DNA of 64,000 bases from Salirhabdus sp. Marseille-P4669 (GTDB taxonomy: Bacteria > Bacillota > Bacilli > Bacillales > Alkalibacillaceae), in assembly GCF_900240405.1 (NCBI RefSeq), contig NZ_OEQK01000006.1:1-64000 (forward strand). The letters are read 5' to 3'. Below, in pieces: positions 17,430 to 26,420 of this stretch. The stretch's first letter is position 1. Each line of letters starts with the position of its first letter. The notes beneath the pieces are model-generated. The model was not told the origin of the DNA. It saw only the letters and a program-made list of their open reading frames with translations, and made no database searches. A program made the position numbers and the translations under genes.

Positions 17430-18923
17430 TTAATCTTCTCTTCTGTTCCCCTTCTCTACCCAATCCATTAAAGTACGTCGTAATAACTTTTTGGCAGCAT
17501 TTCGAGGGAGTGAATCTACAAAATAATACGCTTTCGGTAATTTATATCTAGCTAAGTGCTTTGTTAAATATTCCTGTAAAAAGACCTCTGTTACTCGAGC
17601 TTTATCGTTTGTTACGATGAAGGCAACCGGTGCCTGTCCCCATCTCTCATCCTTAACTCCTACTACACCAGCATCCAAAACTCCCTCCATTCCCTTCAAG
17701 GCAGATTCAATTTCAGCTGGATATACATTTTCACCACCCGAAATAATTAAATCTTTTCGTCGATCCAGAACATATAAATAACCATCACGATCAACATACC
17801 CAAGGTCACCAGTATGAAGCCAGCCATCCTCAAATGTAGAGGCATTCGCATCGGGACGTTTATAATAGCCTTTAGTTACCATTGGACCTTTTACGACAAT
17901 TTCCCCAACCTCATCGACATTCGCTTGTTTCTTGTCTTTTATAATTTTTAATTGCGCTGGAAATAATGCTTTCCCTGCCGAACCAAGCTTAGTTAATGCG
18001 TCTTCAGCACTTAACGTAACAATTTGGGAAGATGTTTCCGTCATCCCATATGACTGAAAAACCGGTATCCCCTTTTCTTTACAGGCTTCTAATAACGATT
18101 GAGGCGCTGGTCCACCGCCAAGAAGCATACACCGTAGTGAACTAGGATACCGTTCATTACCTAAATCTCGTACTAAGGATTCCAAAGTAACAGAAACTAC
18201 AGACATAATGGTGATTCCTTCGTTCATAAGCTCCCTTTGAACATCCTCTAGAGAAAAGCCGGTATGTAAATGTACTGGCATCCCATAAATGACACTTTTC
18301 ACTAAAATAGATAATCCACTAACATGAAATAACGGTAATGCTGCTAACCATCGATCCTCTTCATGTAAGCCTAAGTTTAGTGCTGATGACGTAGCACTCC
18401 AGAAATGATTGCCATACGTTTGCTGTACACCTTTTGGGAAGCCAGTAGTCCCAGATGTATACATAATCGTAAAAACATCATCCAAATCCATTTCAATTGG
18501 AAGCTCAAAATTTTCTGGAGTTTGTTTACGAACCGTCCCGAACGAAAAATATTTATCTTTTGTCAACGGAAGGATTTCTTTTACCTTCTCCGCCAATTTA
18601 TCTTGATAAATAATACTTGTGCTTTCCGAATCTTCATATTGAAAACGTAATTCAGAAGGAGTTAATCGGGTATTTAATAAAATCACCTTTGCTTGAAGAT
18701 AGCTAAGTGCATGAATGGCTACAACCATTTCATAACTATTTTTCGATAAAAGAGAAATGTGTTCCCCTTTTCGTATCCCTAAACGATATAATTGACTTGC
18801 AAAGCAAATAGCATCTTCTCTTAATTGTTGAAACGTAATTTTCGTTCTATCAATCAACTGAATAGCTGTTCTATGTGGTGTTAAAAAAGCTCTTTTTTCT
18901 AACCAATGTGGTATGACAGTCAT
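17430..18923 (-). CDS. menE: o-succinylbenzoate-CoA ligase
   Basis: A 497-aa acyl-CoA synthetase (ANL family) activating o-succinylbenzoate for menaquinone synthesis. Motifs: YTSGTTGFPKG (155-165), YGMTETSS, HTGDLGYVDRDGY, DRRKDLIISGGENVYP and the catalytic C-terminal Lys in RNAAKKLLR. CGGAGGTG is the RBS. It is separated from menB by a plus-strand membrane gene, so unlike in B. subtilis it must have its own promoter (not clearly identified in 18924-19072). Confidence 0.95.
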   Translation of the reverse strand: MTVIPHWLEKRAFLTPHRTAIQLIDRTKITFQQLREDAICFASQLYRLGIRKGEHISLLSKNSYEMVVAIHALSYLQAKVILLNTRLTPSELRFQYEDSESTSIIYQDKLAEKVKEILPLTKDKYFSFGTVRKQTPENFELPIEMDLDDVFTIMYTSGTTGFPKGVQQTYGNHFWSATSSALNLGLHEEDRWLAALPLFHVSGLSILVKSVIYGMPVHLHTGFSLEDVQRELMNEGITIMSVVSVTLESLVRDLGNERYPSSLRCMLLGGGPAPQSLLEACKEKGIPVFQSYGMTETSSQIVTLSAEDALTKLGSAGKALFPAQLKIIKDKKQANVDEVGEIVVKGPMVTKGYYKRPDANASTFEDGWLHTGDLGYVDRDGYLYVLDRRKDLIISGGENVYPAEIESALKGMEGVLDAGVVGVKDERWGQAPVAFIVTNDKARVTEVFLQEYLTKHLARYKLPKAYYFVDSLPRNAAKKLLRRTLMDWVEKGNRRED

Positions 18924-19072
18924 AAAAACACCTCCGATGCAAATAGTGATGGCATAATGTATCTATCCTTTTTATAATGGTATAGTATCCAATTTATTGT
19001 AGCAATAATTTGGTCTTAAAGCGGATTCTTAATCAATTATCAATATAGACTATCCTACAAAGGAGCTGTGTA

Positions 19073-19675
19073 ATGGGATTAACAACGAAGCGCGTGATAT
19101 GTTACATATTTGGTTTGATGATAATGTCTCTTGGAGTAACACTAACCATAAAAGCAAATGTTGGCGTTGGCGCATGGGATGCTTTAAATGTCGGACTATC
19201 CAAGTATGCCTTTACGGTTGGGTCTTGGGTTATTATTATTGGTGTTATTTTAATTGTGATTAATGCCGTTCTGATGAAACGAAAACCAGACTTATATGCC
19301 TTATTTACAATTGTCATAGTAGGCTTATATGTGGATGGATGGTTATTTGTATTTAAATCATTCCAAATGGATTCCTTGGTTTTTCAAGTTAGTTTGTTTC
19401 TTTTAGGCATGTGTGTATTAGCATTAGGGGTTACTATATACCTGCAAGCAAAGTTTGCCCCTAATCCAGTAGATAATTTGATGATCGCTTTACATACGAG
19501 GTTTCATATGAAGTTAGGATTAGCTAAAACAGTCGGGGAAGTTATTGCCTTTATCTTTGCCTTGCTTGTAAAAGGTCCAATTGGATTTGGTACTATCGTT
19601 ATTACGATTTTCATTGGACCAATTGTGCAGTTTTTCTATCCTAAGGTTGAAGGGATCATTTATAAGGATAACTAG
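19073..19675 (+). CDS. YczE/YitT-type integral membrane protein
   Basis: A 200-aa protein with about five transmembrane segments (about 8-28, 48-66, 75-95, 103-123, 150-185) and the signature GVGAWDALNVGLS near 31-43 plus FAPNPVDNLM. This is the COG2364 (YczE) family. YczE influences lipopeptide production in some bacilli, but the molecular function is unknown. AAAGGAG is the RBS. It is inserted, in opposite orientation, between menE and menB. Confidence 0.85.
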   Translation: MGLTTKRVICYIFGLMIMSLGVTLTIKANVGVGAWDALNVGLSKYAFTVGSWVIIIGVILIVINAVLMKRKPDLYALFTIVIVGLYVDGWLFVFKSFQMDSLVFQVSLFLLGMCVLALGVTIYLQAKFAPNPVDNLMIALHTRFHMKLGLAKTVGEVIAFIFALLVKGPIGFGTIVITIFIGPIVQFFYPKVEGIIYKDN

Positions 19676-19823
19676 TACTTTTTTGAAATTTATATTTAAG
19701 TTTATCTTTTTACCGTGGCTTTCTTAGGATATGGTGGCATTATTCAACAGTATCTATTAGGATTCATACAACATCCTGCGCTTTTTCTAATAAAACATCA
19801 TATAATTCCATCAAAACTTCATA

Positions 19824-19861
19824 AAAAATACCCTTATCGCATAAGTGATAAGGGTATTTTT
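19824..19861. terminator. bidirectional terminator between yczE-like gene and menB
   Basis: Perfect 15-bp stem AAAAATACCCTTATC/GATAAGGGTATTTTT with a short loop, serving both convergent genes. Confidence 0.92.
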
Positions 19862-19868
19862 ATCGTCA

Positions 19869-20687
19869 TTAAGGGAAACGCGGGAATTGTTTAAAGTCTG
19901 GCTTACGCTTTTCTTTAAACGCATCTCTTCCTTCTTTCGCTTCATCTGTTGTGTAATAAAGAAGTGTCGCATCTCCACCAAGTTGTTGCAATCCTGCTAA
20001 GCCATCCGTATCTGCATTGAAGGATGCTTTCAAGAAACGTAGTGCTGTTGGCGATTTTTCTAGCATTTCCTCACACCATTGAATCGTTTCTTCTTCTAGC
20101 TTTTCAAGCGGTACTACAGTATTTACTAATCCCATGTCTAATGCTTCCTGAGCATTGTATTGACGGCATAGATACCAGATTTCACGAGCTTTTTTATGTC
20201 CAACAATACGAGCTAGATAGCCTGCACCATAGCCTGCATCAAAGCTTCCTACCTTAGGACCAGTTTGTCCAAAAATAGCGTTATCTGCAGCAATCGTCAG
20301 GTCACATACAACATGTAATACATGACCTCCACCTATTGCATAACCAGACACCATTGCAACTACTGGCTTCGGCATAACACGAATTAAACGTTGGAGATCT
20401 AATACATTTAGTCTCGGAATATGATCGTCTCCTACGTATCCACCGTGACCTCTTACTTTTTGGTCTCCACCTGAACAAAATGCTTTATCGCCAGCACCAG
20501 CTAAAACAATTACTCCAATATTCGAATTGTCACGAGCACGAGTAAATGCATCAATTAGTTCTTGCACTGTATGCGGTGTAAAGGCATTGTGAACTTCAGG
20601 TCGATTAATCGTAATCTTAGCAATTCCATTATAAGATTCATATAGTATCTCATCATAGGTGCGTTCCGTAGTCCATTCTACTGCCAT
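19869..20687 (-). CDS. menB: 1,4-dihydroxy-2-naphthoyl-CoA synthase
   Basis: A 272-aa crotonase-fold enzyme closing the second ring of the naphthoquinone from o-succinylbenzoyl-CoA. It has the characteristic [15 protein letters not shown] segment (about 70-84), the oxyanion [11 protein letters not shown] and the [15 protein letters not shown] segment specific to MenB. GGAGGAT is the RBS. It is the last gene of menF-menD-menH-menB, 15 nt after menH. Confidence 0.97.
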   Translation of the reverse strand: MAVEWTTERTYDEILYESYNGIAKITINRPEVHNAFTPHTVQELIDAFTRARDNSNIGVIVLAGAGDKAFCSGGDQKVRGHGGYVGDDHIPRLNVLDLQRLIRVMPKPVVAMVSGYAIGGGHVLHVVCDLTIAADNAIFGQTGPKVGSFDAGYGAGYLARIVGHKKAREIWYLCRQYNAQEALDMGLVNTVVPLEKLEEETIQWCEEMLEKSPTALRFLKASFNADTDGLAGLQQLGGDATLLYYTTDEAKEGRDAFKEKRKPDFKQFPRFP

Positions 20688-20702
20688 ATGTAATCCTCCT
20701 TA

Positions 20703-21518
20703 CTAACATTTATGTTTTTCCTCATTTAAAATGAAGTCACTAACTATTTTACCAAACTTTTGAGATTCTTCCACATGAACTGCATGTCCAGTCTTTTCAA
20801 CAATGCACAATTTGGCATTGTTAAACTTTTTCAGCATTTGTTGATTGAGGTTCATAAACTTTTGATCGTACTCCCCAACGATTAAGAGAATAGGAACTTG
20901 CAAGTTATGTAAATGATGCCACCATGAGGGCTGCATACCAGTTCCCATATACCGTAATGAATCGGCTAAGCCTTTGTCAGTATGACTGAGACGCTCCATA
21001 CGAATTTGTTCTTGTTTTTCCGTTGCCAAATTCTTTTGTGTTTGAAATAAAGGAATGCTTTCCCAATATTCTACGAAGGCGCGAATTCCTTCCTTCTCTA
21101 GAAAATCAGCCAATTTTGTATCATGCTTCACTCGTTCCTCCCGCTCTTTTTTTACTTTTAAGCCTGGAGAGGAGCTTTCTAATATTAAGGTAGAGACAAG
21201 ATTCGGATATAAGCATGCAAAGGATAAAGCTGTTCTACCACCCATAGAGTATCCTAACACATGTGCTTTATCCAATCCTAATGCCGTTAAAATAGAGGCA
21301 ATATCACGACAAACAGACTCCATCGTGTATGGTGTATGTACCTCCGTTTTTCCATGTCCAGGTAGATCAATAGAAAGCACATGAAAATGCTTTGCCCATT
21401 CTTCTTTACACGCATCCCAGGTATGTGACGTGCCCGTAAAACCATGTAAAAGCAGTAAAGGTGACCCTTTACCTGCTTGTTCTGTCCAATAATCATTATT
21501 GTTTACTTTCACAAACAT
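20703..21518 (-). CDS. menH: SHCHC synthase-type alpha/beta hydrolase
   Basis: A 271-aa alpha/beta hydrolase in the menaquinone operon, expected to form SHCHC from SEPHCHC. HGFTGTSHTW gives the oxyanion region, GYSMGG holds Ser91, and the catalytic His is in KTGHAVHVEE. The ATG at 21518 is preferred, 7 nt after an AGGGTGAT sequence; a GTG at 21527 overlapping the menD stop (GTGA) is the alternative. Translation is probably coupled to menD. Confidence 0.93.
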   Translation of the reverse strand: MFVKVNNNDYWTEQAGKGSPLLLLHGFTGTSHTWDACKEEWAKHFHVLSIDLPGHGKTEVHTPYTMESVCRDIASILTALGLDKAHVLGYSMGGRTALSFACLYPNLVSTLILESSSPGLKVKKEREERVKHDTKLADFLEKEGIRAFVEYWESIPLFQTQKNLATEKQEQIRMERLSHTDKGLADSLRYMGTGMQPSWWHHLHNLQVPILLIVGEYDQKFMNLNQQMLKKFNNAKLCIVEKTGHAVHVEESQKFGKIVSDFILNEEKHKC

Positions 21519-21523
21519 GTGGA

Positions 21524-23251
21524 TCACCCTAATAAAGTTACTATATTTTGTTCAATTATTGCCCATTCTTCCCGATGCCAAATTACATTTTCATTCCGAT
21601 TGGTGTTTATTTCTAACACATGAATACCACCAGTTTGATAGGCCTGTTTTAACTCTTTTTCAAAGTGCTCCCAAGAAGTAATATTCGCGTAATGCCCTCC
21701 ATACATGTCAACCACCTTCTCAAAGGATAGGTTCAACGGGGTCCCAAACAATACTTCAAAATGGCTTTTATCCTCCGCTTGTGGTAGAAAAGAAAAAATT
21801 CCTCCACCATTGTTGTTTATAAGAACAACTGTTATATCAATATTGTATTGGTTGGCGACAAGTAAACCATTCAAATCATGGTAAAAGGACAGGTCCCCAA
21901 TAAGTAGCGTTACTTTCCTACCATGGGATGCTGTTCCGATTGCTGTGGATACAATACCATCAATTCCATTGGCACCACGGTTCCCAAACACTTTAATATC
22001 TTTATTCGTCGACATAAAGAAGGTATCTACATCACGTACGGGCATACTATTCCCAGTAAATAAAATGTGATCGTTATCCATTGCTCGTTGCATAATGGTT
22101 ACAGCATGTCCTTCTGTCAGCGTTGGAGAAACATTTTCCCATTGTTTTCGAACTATCTCGTTCATAGTAACCCATAAGGATGTCCAACTTTGTTCCATTT
22201 GCATAGGATAGTTCGCGAACCGATGACAAAATTCATGTGGGTCACAATACACAAATTGTGTTTTTGTCATCGTAGGCTCACGATGTCCCGCATCTGGTTC
22301 GATGACAAAATGGGGAACGCCACGATTCTCCTTCAAAAAAAATAGATAAGGCTTCGACACTGGCATTGCTCCAAATCGAATGATAAAATCTGGCTTTACC
22401 TTGTCTCTTACCTTTTTACTTTTTAAAATGGAATCATATCCTTCAATTAACAAAGATTTATCATGTTCACCTGCGCGAAGCTGTGACAAAGGGTCTGCTA
22501 ATACGGGAATGTTCCATTTGCTTGCAAGTAGAAAAATAGAATCCCTAAAGGTTGGATCCATTTGTGGTCCACAAATAATTAATCCTTTTTTCTTATTTTC
22601 TAGCTGTTCAATTATGGCTTCCACTTGTACATTTGAAACAACCTTATTGCCAGGATAATAGGAGTGATAGCCACTAATTGAATCCTGCCAAAGGTCTGGT
22701 AAAGTGAAGTCTGGAACAAGCGGCTCTCGGAATGGAAAATTCAAATGAACCGGACCTGCATTTTGGTTTTTCGCTTCAAACACAGCACGAGCAGCGATAC
22801 TACGAACGTAGGAAAGCATTTGATTTTCTGCCTCAGGCATAGCCATTTCGTGATACCATTTCACAAAGCTACCGTACATTTTAATTTGATCAATCGCCTG
22901 GGGAGCACCAACATCTCGTAGTTCCTGAGGCCGATCTGCAGTTAAGACTACCAAAGGCACCTGACTCAAATGAGCCTCTACTATTGCTGGAAAATAATTA
23001 GCAGCTGCCGTACCTGACGTACATAGTAATGCAACAGCTTTCTGTTGCTCCTTTGCCATTCCAAGGGCAAAAAATGCTGCAGAACGCTCATCTAAATTTA
23101 CCCAATGTTGAATTTTACTATGCTCAGCAAAAGTTAAGGCAAGAGGAGTAGAACGAGATCCTGGTGAAATGACTACATCCTCAATACCACATTTCACTAA
23201 TTCATCTACGAAATTAGCTACATAGTAAGTTAAATGTTCTGTATGATTCAT
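21524..23251 (-). CDS. menD: SEPHCHC synthase
   Basis: A 575-aa thiamine-diphosphate enzyme joining isochorismate and 2-oxoglutarate. ISPGSRSTPLAL and NLDERSAAF lie near the N-terminus with the catalytic Glu in CTSGTAAANYFPAIVEA. The ThDP motif is GDLSFYHDLNGLL ... NNNGGGIFSFLPQ. The ATG overlaps the menF stop by 4 nt (ATGA), indicating translational coupling. Confidence 0.97.
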   Translation of the reverse strand: MNHTEHLTYYVANFVDELVKCGIEDVVISPGSRSTPLALTFAEHSKIQHWVNLDERSAAFFALGMAKEQQKAVALLCTSGTAAANYFPAIVEAHLSQVPLVVLTADRPQELRDVGAPQAIDQIKMYGSFVKWYHEMAMPEAENQMLSYVRSIAARAVFEAKNQNAGPVHLNFPFREPLVPDFTLPDLWQDSISGYHSYYPGNKVVSNVQVEAIIEQLENKKKGLIICGPQMDPTFRDSIFLLASKWNIPVLADPLSQLRAGEHDKSLLIEGYDSILKSKKVRDKVKPDFIIRFGAMPVSKPYLFFLKENRGVPHFVIEPDAGHREPTMTKTQFVYCDPHEFCHRFANYPMQMEQSWTSLWVTMNEIVRKQWENVSPTLTEGHAVTIMQRAMDNDHILFTGNSMPVRDVDTFFMSTNKDIKVFGNRGANGIDGIVSTAIGTASHGRKVTLLIGDLSFYHDLNGLLVANQYNIDITVVLINNNGGGIFSFLPQAEDKSHFEVLFGTPLNLSFEKVVDMYGGHYANITSWEHFEKELKQAYQTGGIHVLEINTNRNENVIWHREEWAIIEQNIVTLLG

Positions 23252-24636
23252 GATTCTCCCCCTAGTGCGTGTAGCATCGGTTTAAATTTCATTTCCGTTT
23301 CTGCATATTCTGCTTCTGGATCAGAATCTTTAACGATTCCACAGCCCGCAAATAAGGAAGCATCTTTTCCTTTGACTAATCCTGAACGAATCGCAACTGC
23401 AAATTCACCATTACCGCTAGCATCTACCCAGCCTATTGGAGCAGCATACCAGCCACGTTTAAGCGCCTCTTCATCCTGGATAAATTGAAGGGCTTTTTCT
23501 CGTGGTACACCACCCATTGCTGGAGTTGGATGCAGTCGCTCTACTACGTCCAAAATGGAATATTCAGGAGCTAGCTTACCCTTCACTGGTGTATATAAAT
23601 GCTGTAGGTTTTTCAATTGATATAGAACAGGTGAATCTGGTACCGTTACTTCATCACAACATCCTTCAATTGCTTCTTGAATCATACGAACAACAAAAGC
23701 GTGTTCTTCACGGTTTTTTTCATCGGTTAATAGTTGATTTCCGATTTCCTCATCCTCAGCCATTGTTTCTCCTCGAGGTGCCGTTCCTGCAAGACAAGTA
23801 GACAATAATTCATTTGCTTCTACTTTCACTAAACGCTCTGGAGTTGCTCCTAGGAAACAGTCATCTCCACTTTCAATCGCAAATAAATAGCTATGTTTTT
23901 GCTGTTCTCTTAATTGAAGCAAAACAGTAGGTATACTAACTTCACGATCAAACTTCACCTTTAGTTCACGGGCTAATACAACCTTTGAAAATGTATTTTC
24001 ACGAATCAATGAGGTCGCTTTACGAATCGTTTCTTTCCATTCGTCCTGAAGTACCGCTTCTTTCTTAATGATGGAAGCCTGTGTAAAACTTGGACGTTGT
24101 TTAGCTAATGTATTTTTGAATGCATCTAATTTGTTCACATACGTAAGCATTGAGGAAGACTCTTCTAGTTTTGTTGTATAAGTCAGATAGGCTTCATCTC
24201 CACGAATAGCTAGGAGAAATTCTGGTACAACCATTCGCTGCTTTCCAAAATTACGCCACTCCCTGCTCACTTCATTTGGATTAAAGGAAAAGCCTCCAAG
24301 TAATAAAGGACCTGTACCAGGCAATTTATATGGATTATCTACATACCCGTTTTGAAGTAGTGCATCCCATTGTTTTTCAATTGAGATATATGCATCTGCT
24401 TCATCCTTTATACATTCAACTGCACCTGCACCTATTAAACATAAACGATCATCAGGTGTTGTCCAAAAGAAACGAGTCCCTTTATAAGGAGCTATGTTTG
24501 CAAAAATAGCGATGGGATCATTAGTCAGATTTATCTTTTCTGTATAACTATATAAGGAATTAGAATATTTAGCGTTAAGCTTTTGAAATGCTCTCACTAA
24601 CGATTCTTCTATAGGTTTTTGCTTCGTGTTAATCAT
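23248..24636 (-). CDS. menF: isochorismate synthase
   Basis: A 462-aa chorismate-utilising enzyme making isochorismate for menaquinone (or siderophores). The C-terminal catalytic domain shows FSKVVLAREL, CLAGTAPRG, DEKNREEHAFVV, HPTPAMGGVPRE and FAVAIRSGLV, the family's chorismate and Mg-binding segments. GGGGGT is the RBS. First gene of the operon; no other isochorismate enzyme is nearby. Confidence 0.96.
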   Translation of the reverse strand: MINTKQKPIEESLVRAFQKLNAKYSNSLYSYTEKINLTNDPIAIFANIAPYKGTRFFWTTPDDRLCLIGAGAVECIKDEADAYISIEKQWDALLQNGYVDNPYKLPGTGPLLLGGFSFNPNEVSREWRNFGKQRMVVPEFLLAIRGDEAYLTYTTKLEESSSMLTYVNKLDAFKNTLAKQRPSFTQASIIKKEAVLQDEWKETIRKATSLIRENTFSKVVLARELKVKFDREVSIPTVLLQLREQQKHSYLFAIESGDDCFLGATPERLVKVEANELLSTCLAGTAPRGETMAEDEEIGNQLLTDEKNREEHAFVVRMIQEAIEGCCDEVTVPDSPVLYQLKNLQHLYTPVKGKLAPEYSILDVVERLHPTPAMGGVPREKALQFIQDEEALKRGWYAAPIGWVDASGNGEFAVAIRSGLVKGKDASLFAGCGIVKDSDPEAEYAETEMKFKPMLHALGGES

Positions 24637-24741
24637 TATTCTTTACCCCCAAAAGGAAGACAAGTTTTCAATCTATAAAAAATTGTATCATTAAAAAAAC
24701 ATACTATGCCATTTCCGTAAAAATGCTAAGCACCAATCTTT

Positions 24742-24770
24742 ATTTTAGTACCTTTTTCGTTTATGCTCAA
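24742..24770 (-). promoter_or_regulatory. menFDHB operon promoter
   Basis: TTGAGC (24770-24765), 17-nt spacer, TAAAAT (24747-24742) on the minus strand, about 105 nt before menF. The 308-bp gap 24637-24944 otherwise holds only a TATAAT (24909-24914) in front of the thioesterase gene. Confidence 0.65.
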
Positions 24771-24944
24771 GCAAATATCCTTACCACCATTTCTAAACAC
24801 TTCCATTATTACCTAGAACTATTGAGAAAGCGACCTTAGACATGCCTGAAGTAAGTATTGTTATCCAGGCAGGGAGAGAAGTTATTTTTATAAAATATAA
24901 CGCTGTTGTATAATTATTCCATAAACAAAATGGGAGGAATACAT

Positions 24945-25328
24945 ATGGATCTTTCAAATACGTTAATGGCCGCACTGGGGATTGAAGTAGAAGAATTATC
25001 AGCTGAAAAAGTAATACTAACGATGCCAGTTGGCCCAAAGACGCATCAACCGATGGGATACTTGCATGGTGGTGCAAGTGTAGCCCTTGCTGAAACTGCA
25101 GCTAGTATAGGAGCTTTTCTTCATGTAGACCAAACAGAATATAATGTTTTCGGAATTGAAATCAACGCAAATCATATTAAAAGCAAGCGAGATGGAATCG
25201 TAAAAGGAATTGCAACCCCAGCTCATGTCGGTCGAACAACAATGGTCTGGGAAATCAAAATCATCGACGAACAAGGAGAACTCATCTCCATCTCCCGCTG
25301 CACAATCGGAGTTGTGAAAAAGAAGTAA
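24945..25328 (+). CDS. PaaI-type hotdog thioesterase, candidate DHNA-CoA hydrolase
   Basis: A 127-aa single hotdog domain: GYLHGGASVALAETAAS (39-55) with the HGG turn and catalytic Glu50, and a C-terminal INANHIKSKRDG segment. It is very similar to B. subtilis YuxO (ComA2). Family members hydrolyse small aromatic acyl-CoAs; the divergent position next to menF suggests DHNA-CoA (a MenI role), which is inference. The start at 24945 follows GGGAGG; the frame is open from 24906 without support. Confidence 0.88.
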   Translation: MDLSNTLMAALGIEVEELSAEKVILTMPVGPKTHQPMGYLHGGASVALAETAASIGAFLHVDQTEYNVFGIEINANHIKSKRDGIVKGIATPAHVGRTTMVWEIKIIDEQGELISISRCTIGVVKKK

Positions 25329-25330
25329 GA

Positions 25331-25375
25331 GGGGTGCCTGTATATGGGGGTGCCTGGCACCACCCGAAATTTGTC
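25331..25375. repeat. REP-like palindromic element
   Basis: GGGGTGCCTG occurs twice (25331-25340 and 25347-25356); the second copy is part of a perfect palindrome GGTGCC-T-GGCACC (25349-25361) followed by ACCCGAAATTTGTCGAA. GC content is much higher than the surroundings. Similar GGTGCCTGGCACC motifs are, from memory, dispersed repeats in Bacillaceae. Confidence 0.55.
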
Positions 25376-25418
25376 GAACGCTGGCGAATTGCAAATAATT
25401 ATTCTCCGTTTCTACAAA

Positions 25419-25458
25419 TAAAAAGACGGTACTCCATAACGAAGTACCGTCTTTTTTA
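25419..25458. terminator. bidirectional terminator between thioesterase gene and ribU
   Basis: AAAAAGACGGTACT pairs with AGTACCGTCTTTTT around a short loop; A/T runs on both sides. Confidence 0.9.
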
Positions 25459-25463
25459 TCTAA

Positions 25464-26042
25464 TTAATTTAAACTTAGCCGTTTTTTCTCAATCCATGGT
25501 TTTAGCTTTATAAATAAAGGAACAAGTAATAAGGCAACTACTATTCCTTTAATCGCATTAAACGGTAATATACCTATAAATACAGTTGATAGCTTCACTG
25601 CTGGGAGCGCCATATCTGGTGCTTCCACAAACCAAGCATAAGCAGGTAACACAACGAAATAGTTCAATACGGACATTCCAATTGCCATAACAACTGTACT
25701 TGCAATTAAGCCAGATACCACACTCTTCACTGTTTTAAATTTGTGATAAAGAATACCCACCGGAACAACAAACATAACTCCAGCTAGAAAATTAGCAGCT
25801 ACTCCAATAGGATCACTAACGCCTGTATAAATAAGATGTAATCCGTTTTTCAATCCCTCTACAATAATACCCGCAATTGGTGAAAAAATAAAAGTAGCCA
25901 TAATGGCAGGTACGTCACTAAAATCAATTTTTAAATAAGGCGGTAAAAAAGGAAGTGGGAAATTAAGAAACATTAATAAAAACGAAATAGTGGATAAAAT
26001 TGCTAAAATAACTAGTTTTAAACTTTTGCGTGATGAATTCAT
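25464..26042 (-). CDS. ribU: riboflavin ECF transporter S component
   Basis: A 192-aa membrane protein with about six transmembrane helices and the ECF S-component pattern: N-terminal MNSSRKSLKLVILAIL helix for contact with EcfT, and the RibU-specific FPLPFLPPYLKIDFSDVPA loop. It captures riboflavin and works with the EcfA/A'/T module encoded elsewhere. GGAGGAG precedes the ATG. The FMN riboswitch upstream confirms the substrate. Confidence 0.95.
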   Translation of the reverse strand: MNSSRKSLKLVILAILSTISFLLMFLNFPLPFLPPYLKIDFSDVPAIMATFIFSPIAGIIVEGLKNGLHLIYTGVSDPIGVAANFLAGVMFVVPVGILYHKFKTVKSVVSGLIASTVVMAIGMSVLNYFVVLPAYAWFVEAPDMALPAVKLSTVFIGILPFNAIKGIVVALLLVPLFIKLKPWIEKKRLSLN

Positions 26043-26111
26043 TATTCATCTCCTCCTCCATCTATTATAGTTCGATTCACATCTCGATGAAGGGAAGCGT
26101 CTGCCTTCTAA

Positions 26112-26150
26112 AAACAAAAAACCCTAAAGCTTATAGGGGCTTTAAGGTTT
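26112..26150 (-). terminator. FMN-controlled terminator of ribU
   Basis: AAACCTTAAAGC pairs with GCTTTAGGGTTT, followed by TTTTTTGTTTTT, between the riboswitch and ribU. In the known mechanism FMN binding favours this hairpin. Confidence 0.88.
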
Positions 26151-26216
26151 AAGATCATAGGCAAATAAAAGCATTTTTTGCCGATTCCATTCGACAAAAG
26201 GATACTTCGCTTCGCA

Positions 26217-26352
26217 TCTTCTCCCATCCAGACTTTAACTGTCGGTCCTGGACTCGCACCAGGTCAGCTAATAGATACCTATTAGGTCACGGACTTAAAA
26301 CGTACATGTACGTTTATCACCGTCGGTCGGGAATTGCACCCTGCCCCGAAGA
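26217..26352 (-). promoter_or_regulatory. FMN riboswitch (RFN element)
   Basis: The minus strand shows the conserved RFN segments in order: CTTCGGGGCAGGGTG, AATTCCCGACCG, GCGGT-like CGACGGT, CCTGGTGCGAGTCCAGG and a closing GTCTGGATGGGAGAAG. The variable arm is ACGTACATGTACGT. It is complete and sits in front of ribU. Confidence 0.98.
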
Positions 26353-26366
26353 TGGAATCGTATTAA

Positions 26367-26395
26367 ATTATACTCCTATTATAAATCAAATCTAA
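26367..26395 (-). promoter_or_regulatory. ribU riboswitch promoter
   Basis: TTAGAT (26395-26390), 17-nt spacer, TATAAT (26372-26367), directly before the FMN aptamer. Confidence 0.7.
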
Positions 26396-26420
26396 TTAAG
26401 TGTATATTGTTTTGCTCAAA

